NCBI GenBank assembly: GCA_013289695.1
Contig: JABCZK010000022.1
Location: forward strand, 1 to 64,000
Direction of reading: 5' to 3'
DNA length: 64,000 bases
Source of the DNA: Acidobacteriota bacterium
Lineage (GTDB): Bacteria > Acidobacteriota > Terriglobia > Acidiferrales > UBA7541
Positions 42,982 through 51,158 of the stretch are shown here, in pieces. The notes below the pieces were generated by a model. It worked only from the letters and a program-made list of their open reading frames with translations, had not been told where the DNA came from and did no database searches. Every line of letters begins with the position of its first letter. Within the stretch, counting starts at the first letter, position 1. The translations under genes and the position numbers were made by a program.

Positions 42982-44103
42982 ATGCAGCAGCCCCGCAGTG
43001 AGCGTCGGCGCTTTCTGCGCGGCTGCGGCGGTTTCATGATGCTGGCAGCCGCCGGAGGCGAAACCCTCCGGCAAGCTGCCGCCTCTACTGCAGCGCGTGA
43101 AAAGCTGCGCTGGCCCAAACCCATCGGCAGTCCCGTTCTCGATAGCCTTGCTCCCGCAATCGAAAATTCGCGCGACGTCCACACCAACGTCGAAAAACTC
43201 ATCGAAGTTGCGAGTTGGATGGCTTATGAAGAACTCCCGATGCCCGAATATCACCTGCCTGTGGGCGTCGGCGAGAACAACGCCGACGAAACCATTGATT
43301 TCATCATGGTCGCCGACATAGTGGATACCGCCTTCACCGATTTCGCCACCCACGTGAAATTTCAAGTGGATTACGCCGGCCAGCACTGGTCCGACTCCGA
43401 AGCCGAATTCGCCTGCATCAAGCGCGCCATGGATCAGGGCATCCCCATCCTCGACGGCCATTACCTCGCCCAGCTAACCCGCCCGCAAATGGAAAAAATC
43501 TTCGCCGGCAATATCGAAATCCCCATGCTCGATGAAAAAATGGAGCTGTGGCGCCAGGCTGGCGCCGTGCTCGCCGCGAAATACGGCGGCCGCTTCCACA
43601 ATTTCATCCGCAGCTGCTCGCCGCGCCTCTACGACCACGGCAACGGCATGGTGGACCGCCTCGTCGTCGAATTCCCGCGCTTCAACGACGTCAGCCTCTA
43701 CGATGGCCACGAAATCAAGCTCTACAAACTTCCGCAGCTCGGTCTCTGGTTCCTCTACGCCAGCCTGCACCCATCCGGGAAATTTCAGATCGAAGACGTT
43801 CACTCCATCACCGCCTTCGCCGATTACATCGTTCCCGTAGGGCTGCGCCTGTTGGGCATCACTTCCTACTCTCCAGCGCTGGAAAAAGCCATTGATAACC
43901 ACCAGCTGATTCCTCGCGACAGCACCCAGGAAATCGAAATCCGCGCCCACTGCATCTACGCCACCGCCCTGCTCACCGAGGAAATCAACAAGCTGCGCGC
44001 CCCCGACGCTCAAATCATCATCCCCCAGATTGACGCCCGCATCTGGACCCACTACCACACCACCGATTGGCCCCATCACCTCACCCGCACCATCATGTAT
44101 TAG
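42982..44103 (+). CDS. Tat-exported homologue of queuosine nucleosidase Qng1 (DUF2419)
   Basis: A 373-residue protein. The N-terminus has a twin-arginine signal (RRRFLRGCGGFMMLAAAGG). The rest aligns along its length with Qng1/Q-salvage proteins as I remember them: IENSRDVHTNVEKL, MVADIVDTAF (family VDALNF), MDQGIPILDGHYLAQLTRPQ, IPMLDEKMELWRQAGAVL, AAKYGGRFHNFIRSC, VVEFPRFNDVSLYDGHEIKL, YKLPQLG (family YKRAQIL), ITAFADYIVPVGLRLLGITS and the closing HLTRTIMY. Known members hydrolyse queuosine 5'-phosphate in the cytosol. Here YKRAQ is YKLPQ and the aspartate following it is not conserved, so substrate or activity may differ. Zero gap to the TonB receptor gene. Confidence 0.82.
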   Translation: MQQPRSERRRFLRGCGGFMMLAAAGGETLRQAAASTAAREKLRWPKPIGSPVLDSLAPAIENSRDVHTNVEKLIEVASWMAYEELPMPEYHLPVGVGENNADETIDFIMVADIVDTAFTDFATHVKFQVDYAGQHWSDSEAEFACIKRAMDQGIPILDGHYLAQLTRPQMEKIFAGNIEIPMLDEKMELWRQAGAVLAAKYGGRFHNFIRSCSPRLYDHGNGMVDRLVVEFPRFNDVSLYDGHEIKLYKLPQLGLWFLYASLHPSGKFQIEDVHSITAFADYIVPVGLRLLGITSYSPALEKAIDNHQLIPRDSTQEIEIRAHCIYATALLTEEINKLRAPDAQIIIPQIDARIWTHYHTTDWPHHLTRTIMY

Positions 44104-44218
44104 TCGCACAGCTCTGCCCGCCGCAAGGCGGCACTCGCGGCTGTGCGCCTTGCGTCGCACACCAATCCATTTGCCCCGCCCGCCGCCGTTGCCGCATACT
44201 ACCGCCAAGCCAAGTCCT

Positions 44219-45016
44219 ATGCGTCGCGCACATCTCATCGAACTCCACGAACAATCGTGGTTCCCCTCGTTCCTTCGCGATGAAATCACCGATACACTGC
44301 AATGCGGCATGAATCGCTTCAGGGCTTACGCGCCGGTCGTCCCGCTGCTGCAAAACGTGCTGGACGCGACCCGCAGCCCGCTCATCGTTGACATGTGTTC
44401 GGGAGGCGGAGGACCCTGGTTGGATCTTTCTCCCCGCCTGCAAGGAAATGCGCGCGCCTCCCTGCAAATTCTGCTCACCGATAAATACCCAAATCTCAGC
44501 GCTTTCCAATCCGCCAGCGCCGCTTCCCAAAATCACATCGCATTCCATTCCGCCCCGGTGGACGCCACCAACGTGCCTCCCGAACTGCGCGGCTTTCGCA
44601 CCATGTTCACATCCTTCCATCATTTTCGGCCCCAAGAGGCGCGCGCCGTTCTGCAGAATGCCGTGGACGCCAGCCAAGGCATCGGGATTTTTGAAATCAC
44701 CCGCCGCGCCCCGTCAACGATCGCGTGCATGTTTCTGTGGGCCCTGCTACCTTTCTTGTTCACTCCCTGGATCCGCCCCTTCCGCTGGTCGCGCTTGCTC
44801 TGCACCTACGTCCTGCCAATAATCCCACTGGTGCTGCTTTTCGATGGAGTCGTCTCCTGCCTGCGCACCTACCGTCCGCAGGAGCTCCGTGAGATCATCG
44901 CAAAATTATCAGCAACCGAATACCAGTGGGAAATGGGCGAACGCGCCAACCCCAGAGGCGAAGTCCCCATCGCCTACCTGATCGGCTATCCGCGCCCCAA
45001 GATTTTGACCATGTAG
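44219..45016 (+). CDS. SAM-dependent methyltransferase-like protein with membrane segment
   Basis: A 265-residue protein. Motif I-like IVDMCSGGGGPWLDLSPRL (about 59-77), then LTDKYPNL, AFHSAPVDATNVPPELRGFRTMFTSFHHF (family motif with FxxxHHF) and IGIFEITRR (about 155-163). A hydrophobic hairpin follows (FLWALLPFLFTPW and LLCTYVLPIIPLVLLFDGVVS), then RTYRPQELREIIAKL. The methyl acceptor is unknown. It starts 115 nt after the Qng1-like gene on the same strand; a short palindromic stretch and no obvious terminator separate them, so membership in that operon is possible but unproven. Confidence 0.72.
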   Translation: MRRAHLIELHEQSWFPSFLRDEITDTLQCGMNRFRAYAPVVPLLQNVLDATRSPLIVDMCSGGGGPWLDLSPRLQGNARASLQILLTDKYPNLSAFQSASAASQNHIAFHSAPVDATNVPPELRGFRTMFTSFHHFRPQEARAVLQNAVDASQGIGIFEITRRAPSTIACMFLWALLPFLFTPWIRPFRWSRLLCTYVLPIIPLVLLFDGVVSCLRTYRPQELREIIAKLSATEYQWEMGERANPRGEVPIAYLIGYPRPKILTM

Positions 45017-45063
45017 CGCCGACCTGCCGGCAGGCAGGCGTCCCGCCGGCTCTGTTGCCTTCA
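45012..45063 (+). repeat. REP-like dispersed element, copy 2 (with insertion)
   Basis: TGTAGCGCCG, then ACCTGCCGGCAGGCAG inserted, then GCGTCCCGCCGGCTCTGTTG. It matches the copy at 33682-33715 outside the insertion. It starts within the methyltransferase stop codon region. Confidence 0.55.
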
Positions 45064-45066
45064 TTT

Positions 45067-45106
45067 TTGAGTTTGTAGCGGCCGCCTGGTTTTTAGGCGG
45101 GCGCGG
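45067..45106 (+). repeat. TTGARTTTGTAG palindromic module
   Basis: TTGAGTTTGTAGCGGCC then GCCTGGTTTTTAGGCGGGCGC. It has the same head and GGGCGC tail as the module at 12131-12172, with a diverged palindromic core (GCCTGG/TAGGCGG). Confidence 0.5.
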
Positions 45107-45251
45107 AGGAAGTTGGCTACTGACTGGCGGGAACCGCAATTCCGGAGTTCACTTATGTCTGGAAGGCACAAACCAACGACCGCGTCCGGTTCGCAACGCT
45201 ACGAACCGGACGCTCGCGTCGTCGGGCATTTCCTGGTCAACGTACCAACGA

Positions 45252-45527
45252 TTAATCCGGATGGCTGTGGCGCCAATTCCAGTATTGGCTCTGCTCTTTC
45301 CGGTTGGCATGCGCATATTCATGATCCTGACGGTGATTGTTCGTCAGAAATACTCCCCACGCATGCCTCTCGTGGTCGTCCCAGTTGTGATAGTCCTTGT
45401 GATCCCGATCGTAAACGCGTACCTGAACACCCGCCTCTTGCGGCACGGGCGCGGCCATCATTGACACGGGCGCCGCCAGAGCGGCAGTCAAAAATAGCGA
45501 AGCGACATAACGATGTGTGCGATGCAT
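45252..45527 (-). CDS. small exported protein with HSHPD C-terminus
   Basis: A 91-residue protein. Signal peptide MHRTHRYVASLFLTAALAAPVSMMAA. The mature part is about 60 residues of charged, aromatic sequence (VRVYDRDHKDYHNWDDHE, HANRKEQSQYWNWRHSHPD). I associate this layout with a small family seen in Acidobacteriota; function unknown. His and Asp richness could mean metal binding. ATG 45527 has GGAGGA 7 nt upstream, which decides the start against TTG 45533. Confidence 0.7.
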   Translation of the reverse strand: MHRTHRYVASLFLTAALAAPVSMMAAPVPQEAGVQVRVYDRDHKDYHNWDDHERHAWGVFLTNNHRQDHEYAHANRKEQSQYWNWRHSHPD

Positions 45528-45675
45528 GTACAAGTCCTCCCATTCTGAATTTCCGCTCGTGTCACGCGGTGGGCTCGACTATGCGTCCCGCCGCTTTCTA
45601 ATGATGTGCAATGCAGCACACATGTATCGCATAGAGCACCGACGTCCGCCGCTCGCGCCTCCCTCGCAACGCCTG

Positions 45676-46137
45676 TCATTCCGCCTGGAACGAGTCGGTG
45701 TGCCAGCCGGGACTCACCCACTCCCCATCGCGCCGCACGAAAATTTCTGTAGCCCGCCCCGTGCTCAGCGTGCGTTTCCCGTTTTCTTCCGTCTCCACCA
45801 AGTACGAAGTCCAGATAATCGCCACGTCGCCGAAGCGCTGGATCTCCGTCCGCGGGAATTCCAACCGCACCAGTTTTCCGCCGCCCGCCTGAAACTCGGC
45901 CGCGGTCCGCATGATGTCCGCCTGGTTCTTCCACTTCGCTTCATCGGAACTGATCACAATGGTGTCGGGCGGTACCAGCCGCTCCAGCGCCTTGGTATCG
46001 TTGGCAAACCAGGCGCGCCACACGATTTCACGCACCTTCAGAATTTGCCCGCGTTCATCCTGGCCGTAAGCTATCCCCGGCCCCAGCAGCAATCCCAACA
46101 CAAAGATTCCAACTGACATCCGTACAATGCGGCACAT
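45676..46137 (-). CDS. exported SnoaL/DUF4440-like (NTF2 fold) protein
   Basis: A 153-residue protein. Signal peptide MCRIVRMSVGIFVLGLLLGPGIAYG. The NTF2-like fold follows: QILKVREIVWRAWFANDTKALERLVPPDTIVISSDE, RFGDVAIIWTSYLVETEENGKRTLSTGRATEIFVRRDGEWVSPGWHTD. These proteins bind small molecules or act as accessory subunits; nothing points to a substrate. GAGGAGG lies 7 nt before ATG 46137. Confidence 0.82.
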   Translation of the reverse strand: MCRIVRMSVGIFVLGLLLGPGIAYGQDERGQILKVREIVWRAWFANDTKALERLVPPDTIVISSDEAKWKNQADIMRTAAEFQAGGGKLVRLEFPRTEIQRFGDVAIIWTSYLVETEENGKRTLSTGRATEIFVRRDGEWVSPGWHTDSFQAE

Positions 46138-46256
46138 GTTTTCCTCCTCTGAATTTAACTACCTGCTCGAACACACCCGTACAAACGACAAAATTCCGCA
46201 TCGCAAATGTTCATCGCGCAACGAATGCTGCGCGCTCCACGCCTAGAATTATTCCT

Positions 46257-46742
46257 TCACGGCACTCTGCTGCAATGCGCAGCCTTCGCCGCCTGCGCCT
46301 GATACCCGCCTGGAACCGTCCGCGAAGAAATCGCCAGCCGATTCCATGCGTTGATCACCGCCACCGCCAGAGTCAGGTCGCACATTTCCGTCTCGCTGAA
46401 ATGCGCACGCGCTTCCTCATACACTGCATCCGGCACGTGACCAGCCGTAATCAGCGTCACCGCCTCGGTCCACGCCAGCGCCGCGCGTTCGCGATCCGTG
46501 TAATACGGGCAATCCCGCCACGCATCCAGCGAATACATCCGCTGCTCCTTCTCTTCGATCGCCCGCAGATCTTTCCAGTGCATGTCCAGACAATAGGCGC
46601 AGCCGTTCACCTGCGAAGCTCGCAACTTGATCAAGTGCAGCAGAGGCTGTTCCAATCCGCATTCCTGCAAATATTTCTCCAGCCCCAGCATCGCTAGGTA
46701 CCCTCCCGGGGCGGCCTTCATGCAATCGAATCGCGCTTCCAT
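46257..46742 (-). CDS. carboxymuconolactone decarboxylase/AhpD-like protein
   Basis: A 161-residue protein. The AhpD-type active site NGCAYCLDMHWKDLR (CxxC-x3-H) is present, with LIKLRASQVN before it and TDRERAALAWTEAVTLI plus FSETEMCDLTLAVAVINAWNRLAI after it. Family members are thiol peroxidase partners or (de)carboxylases. AGGGGGA lies 3-4 nt before ATG 46742. Third gene of the cupin-DoxX operon; the set looks like an oxidative-stress or small-thiol function. Confidence 0.88.
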   Translation of the reverse strand: MEARFDCMKAAPGGYLAMLGLEKYLQECGLEQPLLHLIKLRASQVNGCAYCLDMHWKDLRAIEEKEQRMYSLDAWRDCPYYTDRERAALAWTEAVTLITAGHVPDAVYEEARAHFSETEMCDLTLAVAVINAWNRLAISSRTVPGGYQAQAAKAAHCSRVP

Positions 46743-46762
46743 AAATCCCCCTTTAGCCAAGC

Positions 46763-47263
46763 TCACGATCTTCTAGACGATGCCACGCACGCTTTCGCTA
46801 CGGCCTTTCGATCCGAGAAGAGCGCCAGCAAAACCGCTCCCGCCGACGCAGAAAACACCGAATAATCCATTGGCGACTTGATCCCAAACGAAATCGCCAT
46901 CGCCGTTCCAAACAGTGTCAGCAGTAGCGCGCTGCCCAGCGCCACCCAGCGCGGCCACACACCCAGTATTAACGTGACTCCAAAAAATAGTTCCGCGGCC
47001 GTCGCCGCCCACGCCAGAAACGGAATCGTAAACTCCGGCATGAAAGAATTAGCTTTCGCCGTGTAATCCACGAACCCCGCAAAGTTTCCGTACCCCACGT
47101 TCCGGCCCGTGTACAACCCGAAGCGGTCGGCGATGCCGGATAAGAAAGCCGCGCCGAGCGCGAGGCGTGCGTAGAAAATTCCCCACCGCTCCCAATTCAC
47201 CGTTCGCGCCTCGCTCGCAGCGTCAGGCTCCACATTTTCCGCCCCGCATGGTTGCTCGCGCAT
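46763..47263 (-). CDS. DoxX family membrane protein
   Basis: A 166-residue protein with four predicted TM segments: IFYARLALGAAFLSGIADRFG, IPFLAWAATAAELFFGVTLILGVW, WVALGSALLLTLFGTAMAISFG and DYSVFSASAGAVLLALF. This is the DoxX/SURF4-like fold; related proteins assist thiol and redox homeostasis in membranes. GGAGGG lies 8 nt before ATG 47263, preferred over GTG 47269 which is too close to it. The start lies just past the cupin stop. Confidence 0.85.
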   Translation of the reverse strand: MREQPCGAENVEPDAASEARTVNWERWGIFYARLALGAAFLSGIADRFGLYTGRNVGYGNFAGFVDYTAKANSFMPEFTIPFLAWAATAAELFFGVTLILGVWPRWVALGSALLLTLFGTAMAISFGIKSPMDYSVFSASAGAVLLALFSDRKAVAKACVASSRRS

Positions 47264-47265
47264 GC

Positions 47266-47733
47266 TCACTTCCCTCCCGGTCGCGCCGCCTCAGGCGCTG
47301 CAACGCTCAACGGCGCGTCATGATCGCAAACAAAATACGCAATCAACTTCGCCGGCTCCGTTTGGCTCGCATTGGCCGACACCACGTGCACGCCATGCGC
47401 CGGCTCGTAAAAACTCTCACCTGCCGTGTACACCGCTTCGTTCTCGCCGCGCACCTGTGTTCGCAAGGCCCCCGCCACAACGTAACCAATCACCGGGCAA
47501 GGATGACTGTGCGGCTCCGACGATTCGCCCGGTCCGTAATTCACCTCCACTAACGTCGCCTTCAATTGATCGCCGTCCAGCTTCGGAAGCGCCCGGCTCA
47601 GCACGATCCGCGCTCGTTCAGTGCTCGCCGCCCGCTGCGTATCGGAGCGTAGCTGATCCCGCACCAGAATTCCCGCCGCCAGCAGAAACAGCACAGCGAC
47701 AGCGATTCTCCCCACCATTCCGTAAGTCTTCAT
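47266..47733 (-). CDS. membrane-anchored or exported cupin protein
   Basis: A 155-residue protein. N-terminal hydrophobic segment (GMVGRIAVAVLFLLAAGILV). The cupin domain (about 55-140) has VEVNYGPGESSEPHSHPCPVIGYVVAGALRTQV (H-x-H metal motif) and AGESFYEPAHGVHVVSANAS. It probably binds a metal and a small ligand. GGGAGGAAG precedes ATG 47733. First gene of the operon; divergent from the MocR gene, 83 bp between starts. Confidence 0.85.
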   Translation of the reverse strand: MKTYGMVGRIAVAVLFLLAAGILVRDQLRSDTQRAASTERARIVLSRALPKLDGDQLKATLVEVNYGPGESSEPHSHPCPVIGYVVAGALRTQVRGENEAVYTAGESFYEPAHGVHVVSANASQTEPAKLIAYFVCDHDAPLSVAAPEAARPGGK

Positions 47734-47792
47734 CGCTTCCTCCCGGCGCGCTAAACTTAAATCCGTGGCGGTCCATTCGCAAGGTCCATTTA

Positions 47793-47801
47793 TGCTATTC
47801 T
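47793..47801 (+). promoter_or_regulatory. extended -10 promoter of the MocR gene
   Basis: TGC-TATTCT (47793-47801), 15 nt before ATG 47817; no SD is present. The 83-bp space shared with the cupin gene is where an autoregulating MocR protein would bind. Confidence 0.4.
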
Positions 47802-47816
47802 GCCTGTACCACTTTT

Positions 47817-49334
47817 ATGGCCAAACGAGCCACCGCATTCGAACTCGCGCTCCCTCCTAAGGATTCCGCAGCGCCCGCCTACCGCTGGCTCTACGCGTCC
47901 CTGCGCGCCGCGATCCTCGAAGGCCCTCTCCATCCCGCGGCCCGCCTTCCCGCCACGCGCGATCTCGCCACTCAATACGGCCTGTCGCGCGGCACCATCG
48001 TCAACGCCGTCGAGCAACTCAAATCCGAAGGCTATGTGCAAGCCCGCATGGGCTCCGGCACCTACGTCAGCAACACTCTGCCCGACGAATTACTCCAGGT
48101 GCGAAACAGCGCCACGCCGTCGCTGGCGCTGAAACCACAGCGACACGGCCCGCGGAAAATTTCCGCCTACGCCAAACGCGTCCATCTGTTTCCAAATTTT
48201 GCGCCCCACCCCACTCGCGCCTTCCGCTCCAACCTGCCTGCCCTAGATTTGTTCCCCACCACGTTATGGGCGCAAGTCGCTGCCCGCCGACTGCGCAAAG
48301 TCTCAACGAATTTTCTGCTCGGCTGCGATCCTCTGGGATACCTGCCGCTCCGCGATGCCGTCGCCGATTACCTCAGTTCCTCGCGCGGCGTGAACTGCGT
48401 CGCTGCGCAAGTGGCCATCGTCTCCGGCGCGCAGGATGCCCTCGATCTCGTCGCGCGCCTCTTTCTGAATCCTGGAGATTGCGTGTGCATGGAAAATCCC
48501 GGATACATCGGCGCGACGGCAGTATTTCAATCGCTCGGCGCAAAAATATCCTACGTGCCCTTGGACGATGAAGGCATGCAGCTGCGCGAGGCCACCCTGC
48601 GCCACGCGCGCCTCGTCTACGTAACCCCCGGTCACCAGTTTCCCCTCGGAATCACGATGAGTCTTCCCCGTCGCCTACAGTTGCTCGAATCCGCTCGCAA
48701 ATCCGGCGCGTTGATTTTGGAAGATGATTACGACAGCGAATTCCGCTACGCAGGACGCCCTGTCCCCGCGCTGCAAGGTCTCGACCGCCACGGCCTGGTC
48801 CTGTTCACCGGAAGCTTCAGCAAAGTTCTTTTCCCTTCGCTCCGGCTCGGATATCTGGTGCTCCCGCATGACCTCGTGGATCGCTTTTCCGACACGCTTT
48901 CGATCACGCGCCGTCACGCCCCGCTGCTGGAACAAGCCATACTCTCCGATTTCATCACTGCGGGACACTTCGGCCGTCATCTCCGCCGCATGCGACAAAT
49001 TTACGCGGAGCGGTTGTCGGTCCTGTTACAGTCCGCGAGGCAGAATCTAGCAGGGCTGCTGGAAATTTCAGGAGTTGAAGCTGGCTTGCAGACGGTCGGC
49101 TGGTTGCGACGTGACATGGACGGCGAATCGGCCGCAGCCGCGGCCGCCAAACTAAATGTGGAAGTCATTCCGCTGAGCGCCTACAGCCATGGCAACGCCG
49201 CGTCAACAGGACTGCAGTTGGGATTTGCCGCAGTTGACGCCAAGGAAATCCGCCGCGGCGTGCAAGATCTGGCGATCGCGCTGCAAACCGCACGCAAAAC
49301 TCCTCATCGTCACATCAATCTGCAGTTACCGTGA
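47817..49334 (+). CDS. MocR/PdxR-type GntR regulator with aminotransferase-like domain
   Basis: A 505-residue regulator. GntR winged HTH (about 20-85): YRWLYASLRAAILEGPLHPAARLPATRDLA, YGLSRGTIVNAVEQLKSEGYV and GSGTYVS. The fold-type-I aminotransferase domain (about 135-500) has SGAQDALDLVARLFLNPGD, ENPGYIGATAVFQSLGAKI, DDYDSEFRYAGRPVPALQGLD and the PLP lysine in TGSFSKVLFPSLRLGY. MocR proteins usually sense PLP or an amino compound and control a divergent operon; here that is cupin-DoxX-AhpD-like. The frame is open far upstream to 47262, but that part opposes the cupin gene. Its stop overlaps the end of the convergent DUF885 gene by 9 nt. Confidence 0.93.
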   Translation: MAKRATAFELALPPKDSAAPAYRWLYASLRAAILEGPLHPAARLPATRDLATQYGLSRGTIVNAVEQLKSEGYVQARMGSGTYVSNTLPDELLQVRNSATPSLALKPQRHGPRKISAYAKRVHLFPNFAPHPTRAFRSNLPALDLFPTTLWAQVAARRLRKVSTNFLLGCDPLGYLPLRDAVADYLSSSRGVNCVAAQVAIVSGAQDALDLVARLFLNPGDCVCMENPGYIGATAVFQSLGAKISYVPLDDEGMQLREATLRHARLVYVTPGHQFPLGITMSLPRRLQLLESARKSGALILEDDYDSEFRYAGRPVPALQGLDRHGLVLFTGSFSKVLFPSLRLGYLVLPHDLVDRFSDTLSITRRHAPLLEQAILSDFITAGHFGRHLRRMRQIYAERLSVLLQSARQNLAGLLEISGVEAGLQTVGWLRRDMDGESAAAAAAKLNVEVIPLSAYSHGNAASTGLQLGFAAVDAKEIRRGVQDLAIALQTARKTPHRHINLQLP

Positions 49335-51092
49335 TTTCTGCTCGGCGATCCATTTATCGGTCCGCGCTTCCAGCAAATCCAGCGGCAGAGTTCCACCATT
49401 AATGATCTCATCGTGGAAAGTGCGGATGTCGAACTTCGCTCCTAATTCCTTCCGCGCGCGTTCGCGCAGTTCGCGAATTTTCAGCTGCCCCAGCTTGTAA
49501 CTAAGCGCCTGCGCCGGCCAAGCAATGTACCGATCGGTCTCCGACTGAATGGTAGGCTCATCCACCGCGCCCGACTGGCGGAAGAATTCCACCACTTGCT
49601 CGCGCCCCCATCCCTGCGAATGAATTCCCGTGTCCACCACCAACCGCACCGAGCGAAACAACTCAGACGACAGCCGCCCGTAATCCGAAACCGGATCCTG
49701 ATAGAATCCGACCTCCTTGCCCAGCTGCTCCGCGTACAAAGCCCATCCTTCGGTGTAAGCATTGAACCCCAAACCATGCAGGCGGAACTTCGGCAACCCG
49801 GTGAGTTGCTGCTGCACGGAAAGCTGCATGTGATGCCCAGGAATTCCTTCGTGGTAAGCGATCGCTTCATCGTCAACCAGCGAGCGCTGCGCGAAATTGG
49901 ATGTCGCCACCACCACGCGCCCGGGCCGCTTCCCGTCCGGCGTCCCCGTCACATAATGCGTCGCCGCAGCCGCTTGAAAAGCCGGAATTGCCTCCACCGT
50001 CACCGGCGCTTTAGGTAGCAATGTGAAAAGTTCCGGCAGCTTCGGCTGCATCTGCGCGATGTAATGCCGGAAATCGTCGAGGATTTGTTCCGCGCTGGCC
50101 GGAATATATTTCGGATTTTTCGCGATCGACGCGCGGAAGGATGCGAGGTCGGCGAATCCTTCTTTCTTCGCGATCGCCGCCATCTCGCCCTCGATGCGCT
50201 CGATTTCGCGTAGGCCCAGCTGATGAATTTCCTCCGGCGTCATGCGCGTCGTCGTGCGCCCGTAGATATCGTTATGGTAGCGCTTCTCGCCAGCGGGCAA
50301 CGCGGTCACCGCCAGCGTCGTCCGCCCCTGCGGCGCGTATTCGGTGCGCACAAATGCCGCGAACGTCCGATACGCCGGGATCACATCCTGATTAATCGCG
50401 TCCGTGATTTCCTGCGTCAGGCGCTTTTGCTCTTCGGCCGAAATATCCGCGGAATATTTCTTCGTGGGCTGCAGAAATGGATTCGCGTCAATTATCCCGT
50501 CGCATTGCACGGGAATTTTTTCCAGCAGAAAGCGCACGGGCATCAGCTTGTCGCGCATTCCTGCGCGCAGCACTTCGCTGGTCTGCTCGAGCGCACGCGG
50601 AACTTGCTGAAGCCGCGCGACATAGTCCTCGTAATGCTTCACAGAATCGAGCGGCACCGAAAGCGGCAGGTCAGCCAGGCTGGTGTGGATGCCGTTCTGC
50701 TGGTTTATGGGCATCTCAAATTCTTTCAAAGCGAAATCCGCGCTGCGCTGTTGCAGCACCCGCACCAGCACATCGTGAGAAAGCTGATCCTGATCGCTGA
50801 ACCCGCTGGTAGGAATGGCCGCGAGCTTCGCTAGAAATGCTTCGTCGGTTTTGTGGCGCTCAGCGATAGCTCCCAGCGAATAATCAGCGAGCTTATCGTT
50901 GTAGCGATAGTCGCCGTATGCGGTGGCACGCTCGGGAAAATTGCGCAGGTCGGTTTCGTACTGCTCTTCGAAGATCGCATTCTGCGCCGCCACGCGCTCG
51001 GCAAGTGTGTCGGGCTTTTGCGCGTGAAGCGAGACGGCTATACCGGCAACCACGGCGACGCCGGCAAAAATCAAGCTCTCGTGAATTCGCAT
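49326..51092 (-). CDS. exported DUF885 family putative metallopeptidase
   Basis: A 588-residue protein. Signal peptide (ESLIFAGVAVVAGIAVSLHAQ). DUF885 body with the zinc-type motif YHEGIPGHHMQLSVQQ (about 410-425), plus LPLSVPLDSVKHYEDYVARLQQVPRALEQ, YHNDIYGRTTTRMTPEEIHQLGLREIERIEGEM and GWALYAEQLGKEVGFY. The closing GGTLPLDLLEARTDKWI is typical. Presumed peptidase from the HExxxHH-like arrangement; substrate unknown. The extended -10 ends 9 nt before the ATG. Confidence 0.9.
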   Translation of the reverse strand: MRIHESLIFAGVAVVAGIAVSLHAQKPDTLAERVAAQNAIFEEQYETDLRNFPERATAYGDYRYNDKLADYSLGAIAERHKTDEAFLAKLAAIPTSGFSDQDQLSHDVLVRVLQQRSADFALKEFEMPINQQNGIHTSLADLPLSVPLDSVKHYEDYVARLQQVPRALEQTSEVLRAGMRDKLMPVRFLLEKIPVQCDGIIDANPFLQPTKKYSADISAEEQKRLTQEITDAINQDVIPAYRTFAAFVRTEYAPQGRTTLAVTALPAGEKRYHNDIYGRTTTRMTPEEIHQLGLREIERIEGEMAAIAKKEGFADLASFRASIAKNPKYIPASAEQILDDFRHYIAQMQPKLPELFTLLPKAPVTVEAIPAFQAAAATHYVTGTPDGKRPGRVVVATSNFAQRSLVDDEAIAYHEGIPGHHMQLSVQQQLTGLPKFRLHGLGFNAYTEGWALYAEQLGKEVGFYQDPVSDYGRLSSELFRSVRLVVDTGIHSQGWGREQVVEFFRQSGAVDEPTIQSETDRYIAWPAQALSYKLGQLKIRELRERARKELGAKFDIRTFHDEIINGGTLPLDLLEARTDKWIAEQKSR

Positions 51093-51101
51093 AGGGCCTG
51101 G

Positions 51102-51110
51102 ATTCTACCA
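51102..51110 (-). promoter_or_regulatory. extended -10 promoter, nearly leaderless DUF885 gene
   Basis: The minus strand reads TGG-TAGAAT at 51110-51102, ending 9 nt before ATG 51092, with no SD. Confidence 0.45.
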
Positions 51111-51158
51111 GATACAAAATCCCCTACCGGACGAAAACGTCGGGGTCCAAGATCACGT

